This document shows positions 27,933 through 38,203 of a stretch of 64,000 nt of DNA, in pieces (positions within the stretch are counted from its first letter, which is position 1; every line of letters begins with the position of its first letter). The notes under the pieces are model-generated. The model saw only the letters and a program-made list of their open reading frames with translations, made no database searches and was not told where the DNA came from. A program made the position numbers and the translations under genes. The DNA lies in contig CP066886.1 in assembly GCA_016745315.1 (NCBI GenBank), positions 1,767,501-1,831,500 on the forward strand, in the 5' to 3' direction. This DNA comes from Arthrospira sp. PCC 9108 (GTDB taxonomy: Bacteria; Cyanobacteriota; Cyanobacteriia; Cyanobacteriales; Microcoleaceae).

Positions 27933-30610
27933 ATGACGAAAGCGAGTTTAAAGAAAGGGTTTGAGAAATCAAAGCCAATCAAGACTACGAGTATATGGAA
28001 AGCTATACCATGGGCGAAAGTTCAACGTAAAGTTTTCAAGCTCCAAAAGAGGATATTTCAAGCAGCTAAATCGGGACAGGACGCAAAAGCAAGAAGGTGG
28101 CAACGTCTACTGGTGAAATCATATTATGCCCGACTCTTAGCAGTGCGGCGAGTGACTCAAGATAATCAAGGCAAAAAGACAGCAGGTGTCGATGGAATGA
28201 GAGCAATCTCCCCAAGACAAAGACTGGAACTAGCTAAGAGTATCAAAGGAAATCTCAAAGCAAAACCACTGCGTAGGGTGTGGATTCAAAAACCCGGAAG
28301 GGATGAAAAATGTCCTCTGGGAATACCCACTATCCAAGATAGAGCAAGGCAAGCCTTGGTAAAGTCGGCACTCGAACCTGAATGGGAATCGAGGTTTGAA
28401 AGCAACAGCTATGGGTTCCGACCCGGACGGTCAGCCCATGATGCAATATCCAGAATCTTTCAAAGTATAAACAAAGGAGGTTATTACATACTGGATGCAG
28501 GTGCGAGACGTTCGGGTATGAAATAGGGCTGAAATGCCCGAAATAACTACCTGGTGAGGATTCCAGCTCCGAATCTGGATATAAGGAGACCTCTCCTGAG
28601 CATCCTCATAACTGATTATATGTCCCGACGCTTAGGTAACTAAGCAAGGCAGGGAACTCAAGGTCATAAACGAACTGAGAAATCAGGGAGTAGAGAGTAA
28701 CGGCGATAGCCACCCCCAGTTTTGGAAATCATAACTCCAGGATAGAAGCGGGGAACGGAAGGCGTGAGGTAGAACCTACTACCAAGACGCGACCACTGCC
28801 AACCATCTATGATTAGGAAGACCGAATGTCCGACTTGAACCATCGTAAAGCACGAGCAGCGAAATAGGTTGACACGCTGCGCCCAAAAGGGCAAGGGGAA
28901 AAGTGGGGGATTCTGCATTCTACCCACACAGACCTTTAGAAGTACCACGGTCGATAGGACAAATCTAACGATGGAATGCCCATATAATCGGAACGTTGTA
29001 ACCCCTCTAATGCTCTGCCCATAAACAAGTGAGTAATGCAATTCACAAGGCAGTAGTGAAAAATGTAAGCGCATGCTTAGAGGGCTAAGGATGTGACCAG
29101 AAGCTAAAGCCCAATTGTCATGGTTGGGATATGCCCAATTGTCACGGTGTGGATATAGATACTGCGGTCAGTAAGAGTATAATGGCGAGGACGAGTTTAA
29201 AGACTACGTGCTGCATATAGCTCTGAACATCGAAGTAAAAAGCAGGTCTGTTGATTCTGCTCCTTTGACAAAACAGGGTATCCACACCAGGAGCCGTATG
29301 AAGGGAAACTTTCACGTATGGTTCTGAATGGGAGGGGATGGTGGTGACTCCATTCTCGACCCCTAACATATAGCCAAATGCTCTTACCGTGAACCATGAT
29401 TATCTACTGAACAAAATTCATTGTCCAAGCAACCTAAAGAAAGACCTGAAACAATGGCTTAAAGCAGGAGTGCTAGATAACGGCGTTTTCGATGATACAG
29501 AAACAGGGACACCCCAAGGAGGGGTAATAAGTCCACTCCTAGCCAACATCGCACTGTTGGGAATGGCTAGGTTAATTGAAACAATGTATCCTCAGAAAAA
29601 TAATAGGGCTCAAGCCACTACAATAAGATACGCCGATGATTTCGTAGTAATATCACCATCACTCGAAATTATTGAACAGTGCAAGACTGCTATTTCTGAA
29701 TGGCTAAAACCTGTAGGACTAGAGATTAAACCTGAAAAGACTCGAATTTGTCACACACTCAAACCTATTGAGTATAATGGCAAAACAGAAGAACCCGGGT
29801 TTGATTTTCTCGGATTCAATATCAGGCAATACCCGGTAGGAAAATACAAGTCTGGGAAATTAGGGGGACGAAGGAAAGGTGGTTTTCTACTTAATAAAAC
29901 CCCTCACAAAATGTTGGGATTCAAAACCCACATTAAACCCAGCAATAAAGCAGTTAAAGCCCATACAGAAGTGATTAAAGGTGTAATCAAACAACATAAA
30001 ACAGCACCTCAATCAGCCCTGATAAACAAACTAAACCCGATTATTCGGGGATGGTCAAACTATTATTCAGGAGTCGTCTCATCAGAGACCTTCGGTAAGC
30101 TAGACAATATAATCTGGCAGATGTGACGGGCATGGACAGTATCAAGATGCGGAAAGGCAAGTTTACGAGAAGCTAGGAAACTATTTCAGACATGGAACAG
30201 TTAAACTTAGCAATGAGGTAGAAAGGCATGAATCTTGGTTATTCCAGACCAAGGATGGACACACACTATGGAAACATAGCTACACTCCGATTGTCAGACA
30301 TACCACAATACGCCCTGAAGCAACACCATACGACGGAAATTGGACTTATTGGGCAACCAGAAAAGGACAAGTAATCGACACGCCAACAAGGGTAGCAAAA
30401 CTACTCAAGAAGCAAAAAGGCAAGTGTACCTGGTGTGGGCAATACTTTACCCCATCAGACATAGTTGAAATAGACCACATTGTACCTCGAAGTCTCGGCG
30501 GAAAGGACGAATACAAGAATCTTCAACTACTACACCGCCACTGTCACGATGATAAGACGGCACTTGACAATGCCAACGCTGTATCCCTAACAATGGAGCA
30601 ATCAGACTAG
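27933..30610 (+). pseudogene. Group II intron maturase of intron G, split by intron H and further broken
   Basis: The gene starts at an ATG with TAGGAG upstream (TKASLKKGFEKSKPIKTTS) and lacks the palindromic insertion of its sisters (AVRRVTQDNQGKKTAGVDG is intact). At 28500 it is interrupted by intron H; exact removal of H gives ILDADIAKC. Directly after, a 2-base loss gives KCSYREP-stop, as in intron D. From 29389 an RT block follows with GTPQGGVISPLLANI and IRYADDFVVIS, ending at a TGA (30124) where the sisters have a Leu codon. The HNH region continues in another frame to 30610. Confidence 0.83.
28501..29367 (+). mobile_element. Group II intron H, ORF-less (867 nt), inserted in the maturase gene of intron G
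   Basis: The 5' end GTGCGAGACGTTCGG is at 28501 and the 3' end CGACCCCTAAC at 29367. Flanks join as CTGGATGCAG and ATATAGCCAAATGC, matching the unbroken maturase of intron D. Domain V (GAGCCGTATGAAGGGAAAC) is at about 29291. It is in the same orientation as the gene, so splicing could in principle restore the message, giving a twintron-like arrangement. Confidence 0.85.
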
Positions 30611-30688
30611 GAGCCGTATGATGGGAAACTATCACGTACGGTTTTGTATGGGAGGGGGAGAAGGTGACTTCTCTCTCGACACTACTAA

Positions 30689-30956
30689 GTTGCGACAATT
30701 TCCTTATTTTGGGGGAACCAAAGGGCATCATCAAAGTAATTCTTAACCGGAGTCTACCGCTGTGGAAGGACTGAAAAACCAGGTGATAGGTCGGCCAGTT
30801 ATATTCTGGACAATCATGGATGATTGAATAGGATGATCTGTGAATTGACCCATCAAGAATTGTCAAGAGATGCAAAGGATTTTAAAGAAATTACATTTCT
30901 GAAATGCAAAATGTTAAGGTGAAGTTAAGCCCACACTATGATCGGGAGGGAGCTGT
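30689..30956 (+). promoter_or_regulatory. Upstream region and probable long leader of lrtA
   Basis: These 268 bases hold no ORF of note. GATCGGGAGGGAGCTGT gives a good ribosome site before the lrtA ATG. Long light-responsive leaders are known for lrtA in other cyanobacteria; whether this one acts so is inference. Intron G replaces whatever lay farther upstream. Confidence 0.5.
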
Positions 30957-31595
30957 ATGAAGCTTGTTATCCAGGGTAAAAATCTTGAAATTACCGATGC
31001 TATTCACGAGTATGTACAACAGAAAATTGCCAAAGCTGTTAGTCACTTTCAGCAATTGACAAACGAAGTGGATGTCCATTTATCTGTGGCTCGGAACCCT
31101 CGGATAAATCCAAGACAAACTGCTGAAGTCACGATTTATGCCAATGGCACAGTTATTCGTGCTCAAGAAAGCAGTGAAAATCTCTATGCCAGTATTGACC
31201 TAGTAGCAGATAAAATTGCTCGTCAATTGCGTAAGTACAAAGAAAAACGCATGGCGAAACAATATCAGCTTCCTAAGACTGGTGAAGTGGTTGCACAGAA
31301 GCCCATTGTTGATGATTTAATTGGCGATCGCACTGTGAAACTTCCAGAAGAAGTGGTGCGGACGAAATATTTTGCCATGCCTCCCATGAGCATTCAAGAA
31401 GCATTAGAACAGTTGCAGCTTATTGATCATGATTTTTATATGTTCCGTAATGCTGAAACTGATGAGATTAATGTAATCTATCAGCGATCGCATCATGGTG
31501 GTTATGGAGTCATCCAACCCCGCAATGGTAGCGTTCCGACCAGTAATGGTAAAACTGGTGCGGAATTGACAGAACGGGCTTCGACCTCTCCTTAA
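30957..31595 (+). CDS. lrtA: Ribosome hibernation factor, long HPF (LrtA)
   Basis: This is a 212-residue long-form hibernation-promoting factor. The N-terminal S30AE domain (MKLVIQGKNLEITDAIHEYVQQKI...SENLYASIDLVADKIARQLRKYKEK) binds the 30S decoding site, and the C-terminal dimerisation domain (VVRTKYFAMPPMSIQEALEQLQLIDHDFYMFRNAETDEINVIYQR) pairs ribosomes into inactive 100S particles. In cyanobacteria the gene is known as light-repressed. It is the only intact host gene within the intron-rich island. Confidence 0.94.
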   Translation: MKLVIQGKNLEITDAIHEYVQQKIAKAVSHFQQLTNEVDVHLSVARNPRINPRQTAEVTIYANGTVIRAQESSENLYASIDLVADKIARQLRKYKEKRMAKQYQLPKTGEVVAQKPIVDDLIGDRTVKLPEEVVRTKYFAMPPMSIQEALEQLQLIDHDFYMFRNAETDEINVIYQRSHHGGYGVIQPRNGSVPTSNGKTGAELTERASTSP

Positions 31596-31799
31596 AGTAG
31601 GTAGGTGAAGCCACATAATATAGTTGACACTCCCATTAGGGTTAGTGGCGGGTTTCGCCTGTCGCGCCTGTCACCGGGGAGTTAGGCGGCGCGAGGGCTT
31701 GGTTTGAGGAATCAGGCCTTAGTTAGTTGGGATTAATCAACCCACCCTTGGATAAAAGATTGACACTCCCCGGCCTCAAAGGCGCGGGGATTCGCAGTT
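31596..31799. other. lrtA downstream region and IS200/IS605-type right end
   Basis: Bases 31764-31792 (GACACTCCCCGGCC...GCGCGGGGATTC) form a hairpin typical of the right end of IS200/IS605 elements, next to the tnpB stop. In active TnpB systems this end also encodes the guide RNA (omega RNA), so a relic guide scaffold may lie at 31740-31820. A similar CACTCCC...GGGGAG stretch lies at about 31625-31685. No gene is seen. Confidence 0.5.
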
Positions 31800-32047
31800 C
31801 TACGGGAGTCCAACGACTTTACCCTCACCGAGCTTCTTGACGGTAAGCCCTGCCGCTGCAATCCCTCGGTTCCGAATGACTTGGGCGGCGGCCACGTCGC
31901 GATTGGTGATGTAGCCGCACTCAGGACATTTATGAACCCGGATACTGAGGTCTTTCTTGACCGCTGTTGAGCATTGAGGGCACTCTTGACTGGTGCCTGC
32001 TGCTTCAACCTTGGCAAAATACACGCCACGCTTCCAGCACACCCATA
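31800..32047 (-). pseudogene. tnpB: TnpB (IS200/IS605 OrfB) C-terminal remnant
   Basis: Only the end of the RNA-guided nuclease TnpB remains: WKRGVYFAKVEAAGTSQECPQCST, the second zinc-ribbon half VHKCPECGY, and the RuvC III region TNRDVAAAQVIRNRG. The N-terminal three quarters are missing: at 32048 the gene meets the 3' end of a group II intron in the same orientation. It may be the 3' exon of an intron-interrupted tnpB whose 5' exon is gone. Confidence 0.85.
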
Positions 32048-32144
32048 GTAGGGGTCGAGAGAGATGTCACCATCTCCCCCTCCCATACAAAACCGTGCTT
32101 GAGACTTTCACCTCACACGGCTCGTAGGGTGCGTCACATCCAGA
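32048..32144 (-). mobile_element. Group II intron 3' end (domains V and VI), cut by IS630 copy 2
   Basis: Minus-strand domain V (GAGCCGTGTGAGGTGAAAG...AAGCACGG) and domain VI end at CGACCCCTAC (32048). After about 97 bases the sequence is cut by IS630 copy 2 at a TA. It may be the 3' end of intron J, whose 5' parts lie beyond the IS. Confidence 0.7.
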
Positions 32145-33107
32145 TATAGCATTAGTCAAGGTGGTTAGGACGCAGCTTTTATAACGGAATCCATGGCATC
32201 ATCGAGAGAATCAAACTGCTCACGTGCAATGGCGAATGCGGGCTTTCAACCACGACCAACATTTCTCTATCTTGTTGAGGTCTGGCGAATAAGGTGGTAG
32301 ATAGAGCAAACGGCATTGAGCCGCCTCCACTAGCTCAGGAATCCGTCCCCCTTTATGAAACGTTGCATTGTCTAGCACTAGAGTCTGACCTGGCTTCAGT
32401 GTTGGAATTAAGATGAACTCCAACCACAACTCAAACACTGTCCGATTACAACAACCCTCAAAGCGATCGGGGGCTAAGAGTTGTTGATGACACCATGCGG
32501 CCATATAGCTCACCCTGCCCTGCCTCTTCCCTGATTTGAGGGCATCGAAGCGTTTTCCTTCCTCGCAGTAACCATAAGGGTAATCCGAGTCCTGACTATT
32601 CATGCCGGCTTCATCGAGGTAGACCACTTCTTGTGGCTCCATATGTTCAATCTGAGCAATAAACTCCTCTCGCTGTTGCTGATCACGTTCTTGGTAGCCG
32701 TAAGTTTTTTTTTCTGGTGAAGCCAATTTTCTTCAAGGCTCTGGATATGGTGCGAGGAGAGATGTCGTCATCCCAAAGTTCAGCCATTTGAGCGGAGGTT
32801 TTGTGGCCATGCTCTTGGGCAAAAGCCTTGAATTTATGCCAGTCGGTAATTTTGTGGTTATTGCCAGGTCGGTGATTAGGTTTAGGGAGGAAGTCTCCGG
32901 TCTGTGCTTTTCTTTGCAGCCAGAGATTAATGGTGTTCCGGCTGACATGGAAAACTTGACTGGCTTCTGTTTTGGGCATACCGTCTAGTTCAATTGCATC
33001 AATAACTTTTTGTCTGAGGTCGTAACTATAGGGGGCTGGCATTTTTGGTCTTCTTAGTCATCTCGTCCTCTCCATTATACGTCCTAACTTTCCTGTCTGG
33101 TGCTATA
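32145..33107 (-). mobile_element. IS630-family insertion sequence, copy 2
   Basis: Ends TATAGCATTAGTCAAGG (left) and TGTCTGGTGCTATA (right) match copy 1 in reverse orientation. It is flanked by group II intron sequence on both sides. The transposase gene is split by a ninth A. Confidence 0.88.
32220..33042 (-). pseudogene. IS630 transposase, copy 2, split at an A9 run
   Basis: The N-terminal part reads to KKIGFTRKKNLRLPRT-stop and the C-terminal part resumes KKTYGYQERDQQQREEF one frame over. The break is a run of nine A (32705-32713 on plus), against eight in the intact copy. All DDE motifs are present downstream (VYLDEAGMN, LVLDNATFHKG, NKIEKCW). Slippage on the A run by polymerase or ribosome could still yield full-length protein. 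Confidence 0.83.
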
Positions 33108-33840
33108 TTTATTAGCAGAGGTGCGAGACGTTCAGGCATGAAATAAGGTTGAAATACCTGAAATAACCGCCTGGTGGGGACTTCAACCCCTTGGTTGAAT
33201 ATAAGGAGATCTCTCCTGACCATCCTCATAACTGTTTATATGTCCCAACGATTAGTATCCCACGATACAAATCAAGGCAGGGAACCCAAGGTCAAAACAA
33301 ACTAACCCATACAAATTCCTTATAGAAATCATAGAAATAGATAAGTAGAAGTTAGAGATTCAGGGTAACGGCGATAGCCACCCCCAGTTTTGGGAATCAC
33401 AACCCCAGGATTGAAGCGGGGAACGGAAGGCTCCAAGGTAGAACCTAATACCAGAATCGAGACCACTGCCAACCATCCATGATTAGGGAAACCGAATGTC
33501 CGGCTTGAACCACCGTAATAGATAAGTAGCGAAATAGGTTGATACGCTGCGCTCAAAAGAGTAAAGGGAAAAGTAGGGTTCTCTATGCAACACCTACACA
33601 GACCTTTAAAAGTACCTCGGTGGAGAGGACAAATCTAAAGATGGAATGCCCGTATAAACGGAACGTTTTAAGTCCTCCTAGACTCTGATTATCTGGTCGA
33701 GAAAGTCAGTAGGGATAAGTGTAACCACAAGTCTTAGAGGATGTGAGATGTGACCAAAAGCCAACGCCCTGCTGTAATGGTAGGGATATGCTAACAGGTC
33801 ACGGTTTGATTGTAAGGAATGGAGTCTAGTAGGTGTACAA

Positions 33841-35674
33841 ATGGCGATAGCGAGTTTAAAGAGAGGATTTGGCAAACCCAGACCAATCAAGACTACGACC
33901 AACGCATGGAAGGCAATCCCATGGACTAAGGTTCAACGGAAAGTATTCAAGCTCCAAAAGAGTATATTCCAAGCAGCTAAATCGGGACAGGATGCAAAGG
34001 TTAGAAGGTTGCAACGTCTACTGGTGAAATCATATTACGCCCGGCTCTTAGCAGTGCGGCTGTAGGGGCGGGTTCCACGGTCAGCCATGCTTCCCAACAG
34101 TCAGCTTAATAAACCCGCCCCCCAAGCGGGTCAAGGCAAGAAGACAGCCGGTGTTGATGGAGCAAGAGTAATCTCTCCAAGACAAAGGTTTGAACTGGTC
34201 AAGAACATTAAGGGAAACCTCAAAGCAAAACCACTGCGAAGGGTGTGGATTCCAAAACCTGGTAGGGATGAAAAAAGCTGGAATAGGAATACCCACAATC
34301 CAAGATAGAGCTAGGCAAGCCTTGGTTAAGTCGGCTCTCGAACCTGAATGGGAATCGAGATTTGAAAGCACAAGCTACGGGTTCCGTCCCGGACGGTCTG
34401 CCCACGACGCAATATCCAGAATATACCAAAGTATAAACAAAGGAGGATACTACATACTGGATGCGGACATAGCAAAATGTTTTGACCGAATAAACCATGA
34501 TTACCTACTGTCCAAAATTCATTGCTCAAGCAGCCTAAAAAGAGACCTGAAACAATGGCTCAAAGCAGGCGTGCTAGATAACGGTGTATTTGAGGATACA
34601 GAAGCAGGGACACCACAGGGAGGGGTAATAAGTCCAATACTCGCCAACATCGCACTGTTGGGGATGGTTAGGTTAATAGAAAAAATGTATCCCAAGAATA
34701 CCAACTACAAACCTTTTGCCACGATAATACGGTACGCCGATGATTTTGTAGTCATATCCAAAGACCTAGGAATCATTGAACAGTGCAAAATTGCTATCAC
34801 CGAATGGTTAAACCCTGTAGGATTAGAGATTAAACCCGAAAAGACTCGAATTTGTCACACACTCAAACCTATTGAGTATAATGGCAAAACAGAAGAACCT
34901 GGGTTTGATTTTCTCGGATTCAATATCAGGCAATACCCAGTAGGAAAATACAAGTCTGGAAAAACAGGGGGATATAAGAGTCGATTAATCGGACATAAAA
35001 CCCACATAAAACCCAGCCAAAAAGCCGTTGTTGCCCACACAGAAGTGATAAAAGGTGTAATCAAACAATATAAAACAGCACCTCAGTCAGCCCTGATTAG
35101 TAAACTAAACCCGATTATTCGGGGATGGTCAAACTATTATTCAGCGGTAGTCTCAGCAGAGACCTTCACTAAACTAGACAATATAATCTGGCAAATGTTA
35201 CGGGCATGGACAGTATCAAGATGCGGAGAGGCAAGCCATGATAAGCTTAGAAACTATTTCAGAAATGGAACGGTTAAACTTAGCAATGGGAAAGAAAGAC
35301 ATGAATCTTGGTTATTCAAGACCAATGATGGATTCCAACTATGGAAACATAACTGGACTCCGATTGTCAGACACACCCTAATACGCCCCGACGCAACACC
35401 ATATGACGGAAATTGGACTTATTGGGCAACCAGGAAAGGACAAGCAATCGACACGCCAATTAGGGTAGCAAAATTACTCAAAAAGCAAAAAGGTAGATGT
35501 ACCTGGTGTGGGCAATACTTTACCCCATCAGAATTAGTTGAGGTAGACCACATTGTACCTAGAAGTCAAGGCGGAAAGGATGAATACAAAAATCTTCAAC
35601 TGCTACATCGCCACACCCGCGATGATAAGACGGCGCTCGATAATGCCAACGCTGTGTCCATAACAATGGAATAG
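33841..35674 (+). pseudogene. Group II intron maturase (RT-X-HNH) of intron I, two lesions
   Basis: The start MAIASLKRGFGKPRPIKTTTNAW is followed by an in-frame TAG inside the palindromic insertion (34061-34132); the same frame then reopens with MLPNSQLNKPAPQAGQGKKTAGVDG. A run of six A at about 34270 shifts the frame (GRDEKSWNRN as written, GRDEKAGIGIPTIQDR with one A fewer). From there about 460 residues are open and complete: RT motifs, DADIAKCFDRINHDYLLSK (without the 2-base loss of its sisters), RYADDFVVIS, the maturase domain, and HNH (CTWCGQYFTP, VDHIVPRSQGG). If any copy supplies active protein, this is the best candidate. Confidence 0.85.
34061..34132. repeat. Palindromic repeat inserted in the maturase gene of intron I
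   Basis: This has the same sequence and site as the element at 23711-23782, in the same orientation relative to the gene. Arms GGGGCGGGTT and AACCCGCCCC are separated by about 40 bases containing CAGTCAGCTTAAT. The insert keeps the reading frame apart from one TAG. Confidence 0.8.
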
Positions 35675-36293
35675 TCAGACTAGGAGCCGTATGAGGTGAA
35701 AGTCTCATGTACGGTTCTGAATGGGAGGGGATGGAGGTGACTCCATTCTCGACCCCTAATCCAATGAGGGGTTTAAACGTTCCATCTATGCGGGCATTCC
35801 ATCTTTAGATTCGTCCTATCCACCGGGGTACTTTAAAGGTCTATGCACAACTTTCGTTGCTTCTGGGTAGTACCAACAGACTCCCACTTTTCCCCTTGCC
35901 TTTTTAAGCGGCAGCGTTTCAACCTATTTCGCTGCCCAATAGTTACGATGGTTCAAGCCAGACGTTCGGTTTCCTTAATCATGGATGGTTGGCAGTGGTC
36001 GCATCTGGTAGTAGGTTCTACTTCACGCCTTCCGTTCCCCGCTTCAATCTGACGGGTTGTGAATCCTGAAACTGGGGGTGGCTGTTATGGTCGAAAGGGA
36101 AGTCACCTTCCCCAACTCCACTTCCAAACCGTACTTGAGACTTTCACCTCATACGGCTCCTGATGTGGATACCCCTTTGTCATTAGGAACAGGGTTACAA
36201 CCCCCTGCTTTCGTACTTCAACTTCCAAAGCTATATGCCTGCGTTAGTCTTTAAACTCGCTTTCGCCATTAAACTCCTACTTATCGCAGTATC

Positions 36294-37256
36294 TATAGCA
36301 TTAGTCAAGGTGGTTAGGACGCAGCTGGGAGAACGGAATCCATGGCATCATCGAGAGAATCAAACTGCTCACGTGCAATGGCGAATGCGGGCTTTCAACC
36401 ACGACCAACATTTCTCTATCTTGTTGAGGTCTGGCGAATAAGGTGGTAGATAGAGCAAACGGCATTGAGCCGCCTCCACTAGCTCAGGAATCCGTCCCCC
36501 TTTATGAAACGTTGCATTGTCTAGCACTAGAGTCTGACCTGGCTTCAGTGTTGGAATTAAGATGAACTCCAACCACAGCTCAAACACTGTCCGATTACAA
36601 CAACCCTCAAAGCGATCGGGGGCTAAGAGTTGTTGATGACACCATGCGGCTATATAGCTCACCCTGCCCTGCCTCTTCCCGGATTTGAGGACATCGAAGC
36701 GTTGTCCTTGCTCACAGTAACCATAAGGATAATCCGAGTCTTGACTATTCATGCCAGCTTCATCGAGGTAAACCAACCCTTCCGGCTCCATATGTTCAAT
36801 CTGAGCAATAAACTCCTCTCGCTGTTGCTGATCACGTTCTTGGTAGCCGTAAGTTTTTTTTTCTGGTGAAGCCAATTTTCTTCAAGGCTCTGGATATGGT
36901 GCGAGGAGAGATGTCGTCATCCCAAAGTTGAGCCATTTGAGCGGAGGTTTTGTGGCCATGCTCTTGGGCAAAAGCCTTGAATTTATGCCAGTCGGTAATT
37001 TTGTGGTTATTGCCAGGTCGGTGATTAGGTTTAGGGAGGAAGTCGCCGGTGTGTTCTTTTCTTTGCAGCCAGAGATTGATGGTGTTCCGGCTGACATGGA
37101 AAACTTGACTGGCTTCTGTTTTGGGCATACCGTCTAGTTCAATTGCATCAATAACTTTTTGTCTAAGGTCGTAACTATAGGGGGCTGGCATTTTTGGTCT
37201 TCTTAGTCATCTCGTCCTCTCCATTATACGTCCTAACTTTCCTGTCTGGTGCTATA
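36294..37256 (-). mobile_element. IS630-family insertion sequence, copy 3, inside intron K
   Basis: It is bounded by TATAGCATTAGTCAAGG and TGTCTGGTGCTATA. Removal leaves TCTATATCCACACCG, matching uninterrupted introns, with TA duplicated, so this is a clean TA insertion. Confidence 0.9.
36369..37191 (-). pseudogene. IS630 transposase, copy 3, split at an A9 run
   Basis: It is like copy 2: the upstream frame ends KKNLRLPRT and the downstream frame carries KKTYGYQERD and all three catalytic motifs. The run at about 36854-36862 has nine A. It differs from copy 2 by scattered substitutions (for example MEPEGLVYLDEAG, YCEQGQRFDVL). Confidence 0.83.
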
Positions 37257-37337
37257 TATCCACACCGTGACTAGTGGGCATATCCTAACCATTACAGTTA
37301 GGCATTAGCTTTCAGTCACATCCCTTCCCCTTAAAGG

Positions 37338-38203
37338 GTTAGGGGTCGAGAGTGAAGTCACCTTCCCGAACTCCCATTCAGAACCGTGCTTGATAGTTTC
37401 CCATCACAAGGCTCCTGGTGTGGATACCCTATTTGTCAAAGGAGCAGAATCAACAGACCTGCTTTCTACTTCGATGTTCAGAGCTATATGCAGCACGTAG
37501 TCTTTAAACTCGTCCTCGCCATTATACTCTTACTGACCGCAGTATCTATATCCCCACCGTGACAATTGGGCATATCCCCACCATGACAATTGGGCTTTAG
37601 CTTCTGGTCACATCCTTCACCCTCTAAGCATGCGCTTACATTTTTCACTACTGCCTTGTGAATAGCATTACTCACTTGTTTATAGGCAGAGCATTAGAGG
37701 GGTTACAACGTTCCGATTATATGGGCATTCCATCGTTAGATTTGTCCTCAGAACCGGGGTACTTTTAAAGGTCTGTGTAGGTAGTCGGACGAACCCCCTA
37801 CTTTTCCCCTTGCCCTTTTGAGCGCAGCGTGTCAACCTATTTCGCTGCTAGTGTATTACGATGGTTCAAGTCGGACATTCGGTCTTCCTAATCATAGATG
37901 GTTGGCAGTGGTCGCGTCTTGGTAGTAGGTTCTACCTCACGCCTTCCGTTCCCCGCTTCTATCCTGGAGTTATGATTTCCAAAACTGGGGGTGGCTATCG
38001 CCGTTACTCTCTACTCCCTGATTTCTCAGTTCGTTTATGACCTTGAGTTCCCTGCCTTGCTTAGTTCCCTAAGCGTCGGGACATATAACCAGTTATGAGG
38101 ATGGTCAGGAGAGGTCTCCTTATATCCAGATTCGGAGCTGGAATCCTCACCGGGTAGTTATTTCGGGCATTTAAGCCCTATTTAATACCCGAACGTCTCG
38201 CAC
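37338..38203 (-). mobile_element. Group II intron L, ORF-less (866 nt), nested in K
   Basis: The 5' end GTGCGAGACGTTC is at 38203 and the 3' end CGACCCCTAAC at 37338. It is nearly identical to introns C and H but not interrupted, so it serves as the reference showing where D entered C (GAGGGGTTACAACGTTCCG, about 37690). Domain V is at about 37385-37415. Confidence 0.85.

Larger units (their letters stand above)
27220..30688 (+). mobile_element. Group II intron G (plus), with nested intron H in its maturase gene
   Basis: The 5' end GTGCGAGACGTTC is at 27220. Domain V is at about 30609-30643 (GAGCCGTATGATGGG...CACGTACGG), and domain VI ends CTCTCTCGAC at 30680; the exact 3' base (about 30688) is uncertain because the usual CCCTAAY reads ACTACTAAG. 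It lies about 270 bases upstream of lrtA in the same direction. Intron H sits inside the maturase gene in the sense direction. Confidence 0.78.
33121..35760 (+). mobile_element. Group II intron I (plus), full length with maturase gene
   Basis: The 5' end GTGCGAGACGTTC is at 33121 and the 3' end CGACCCCTAAT at 35760 (2640 nt, near the 2642 of intron D). Domain V is at 35683-35718 (GAGCCGTATGAGGTGAAAGT...TGTACGG). It lies antisense within intron J. Its maturase is the least damaged in the window. Confidence 0.87.
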
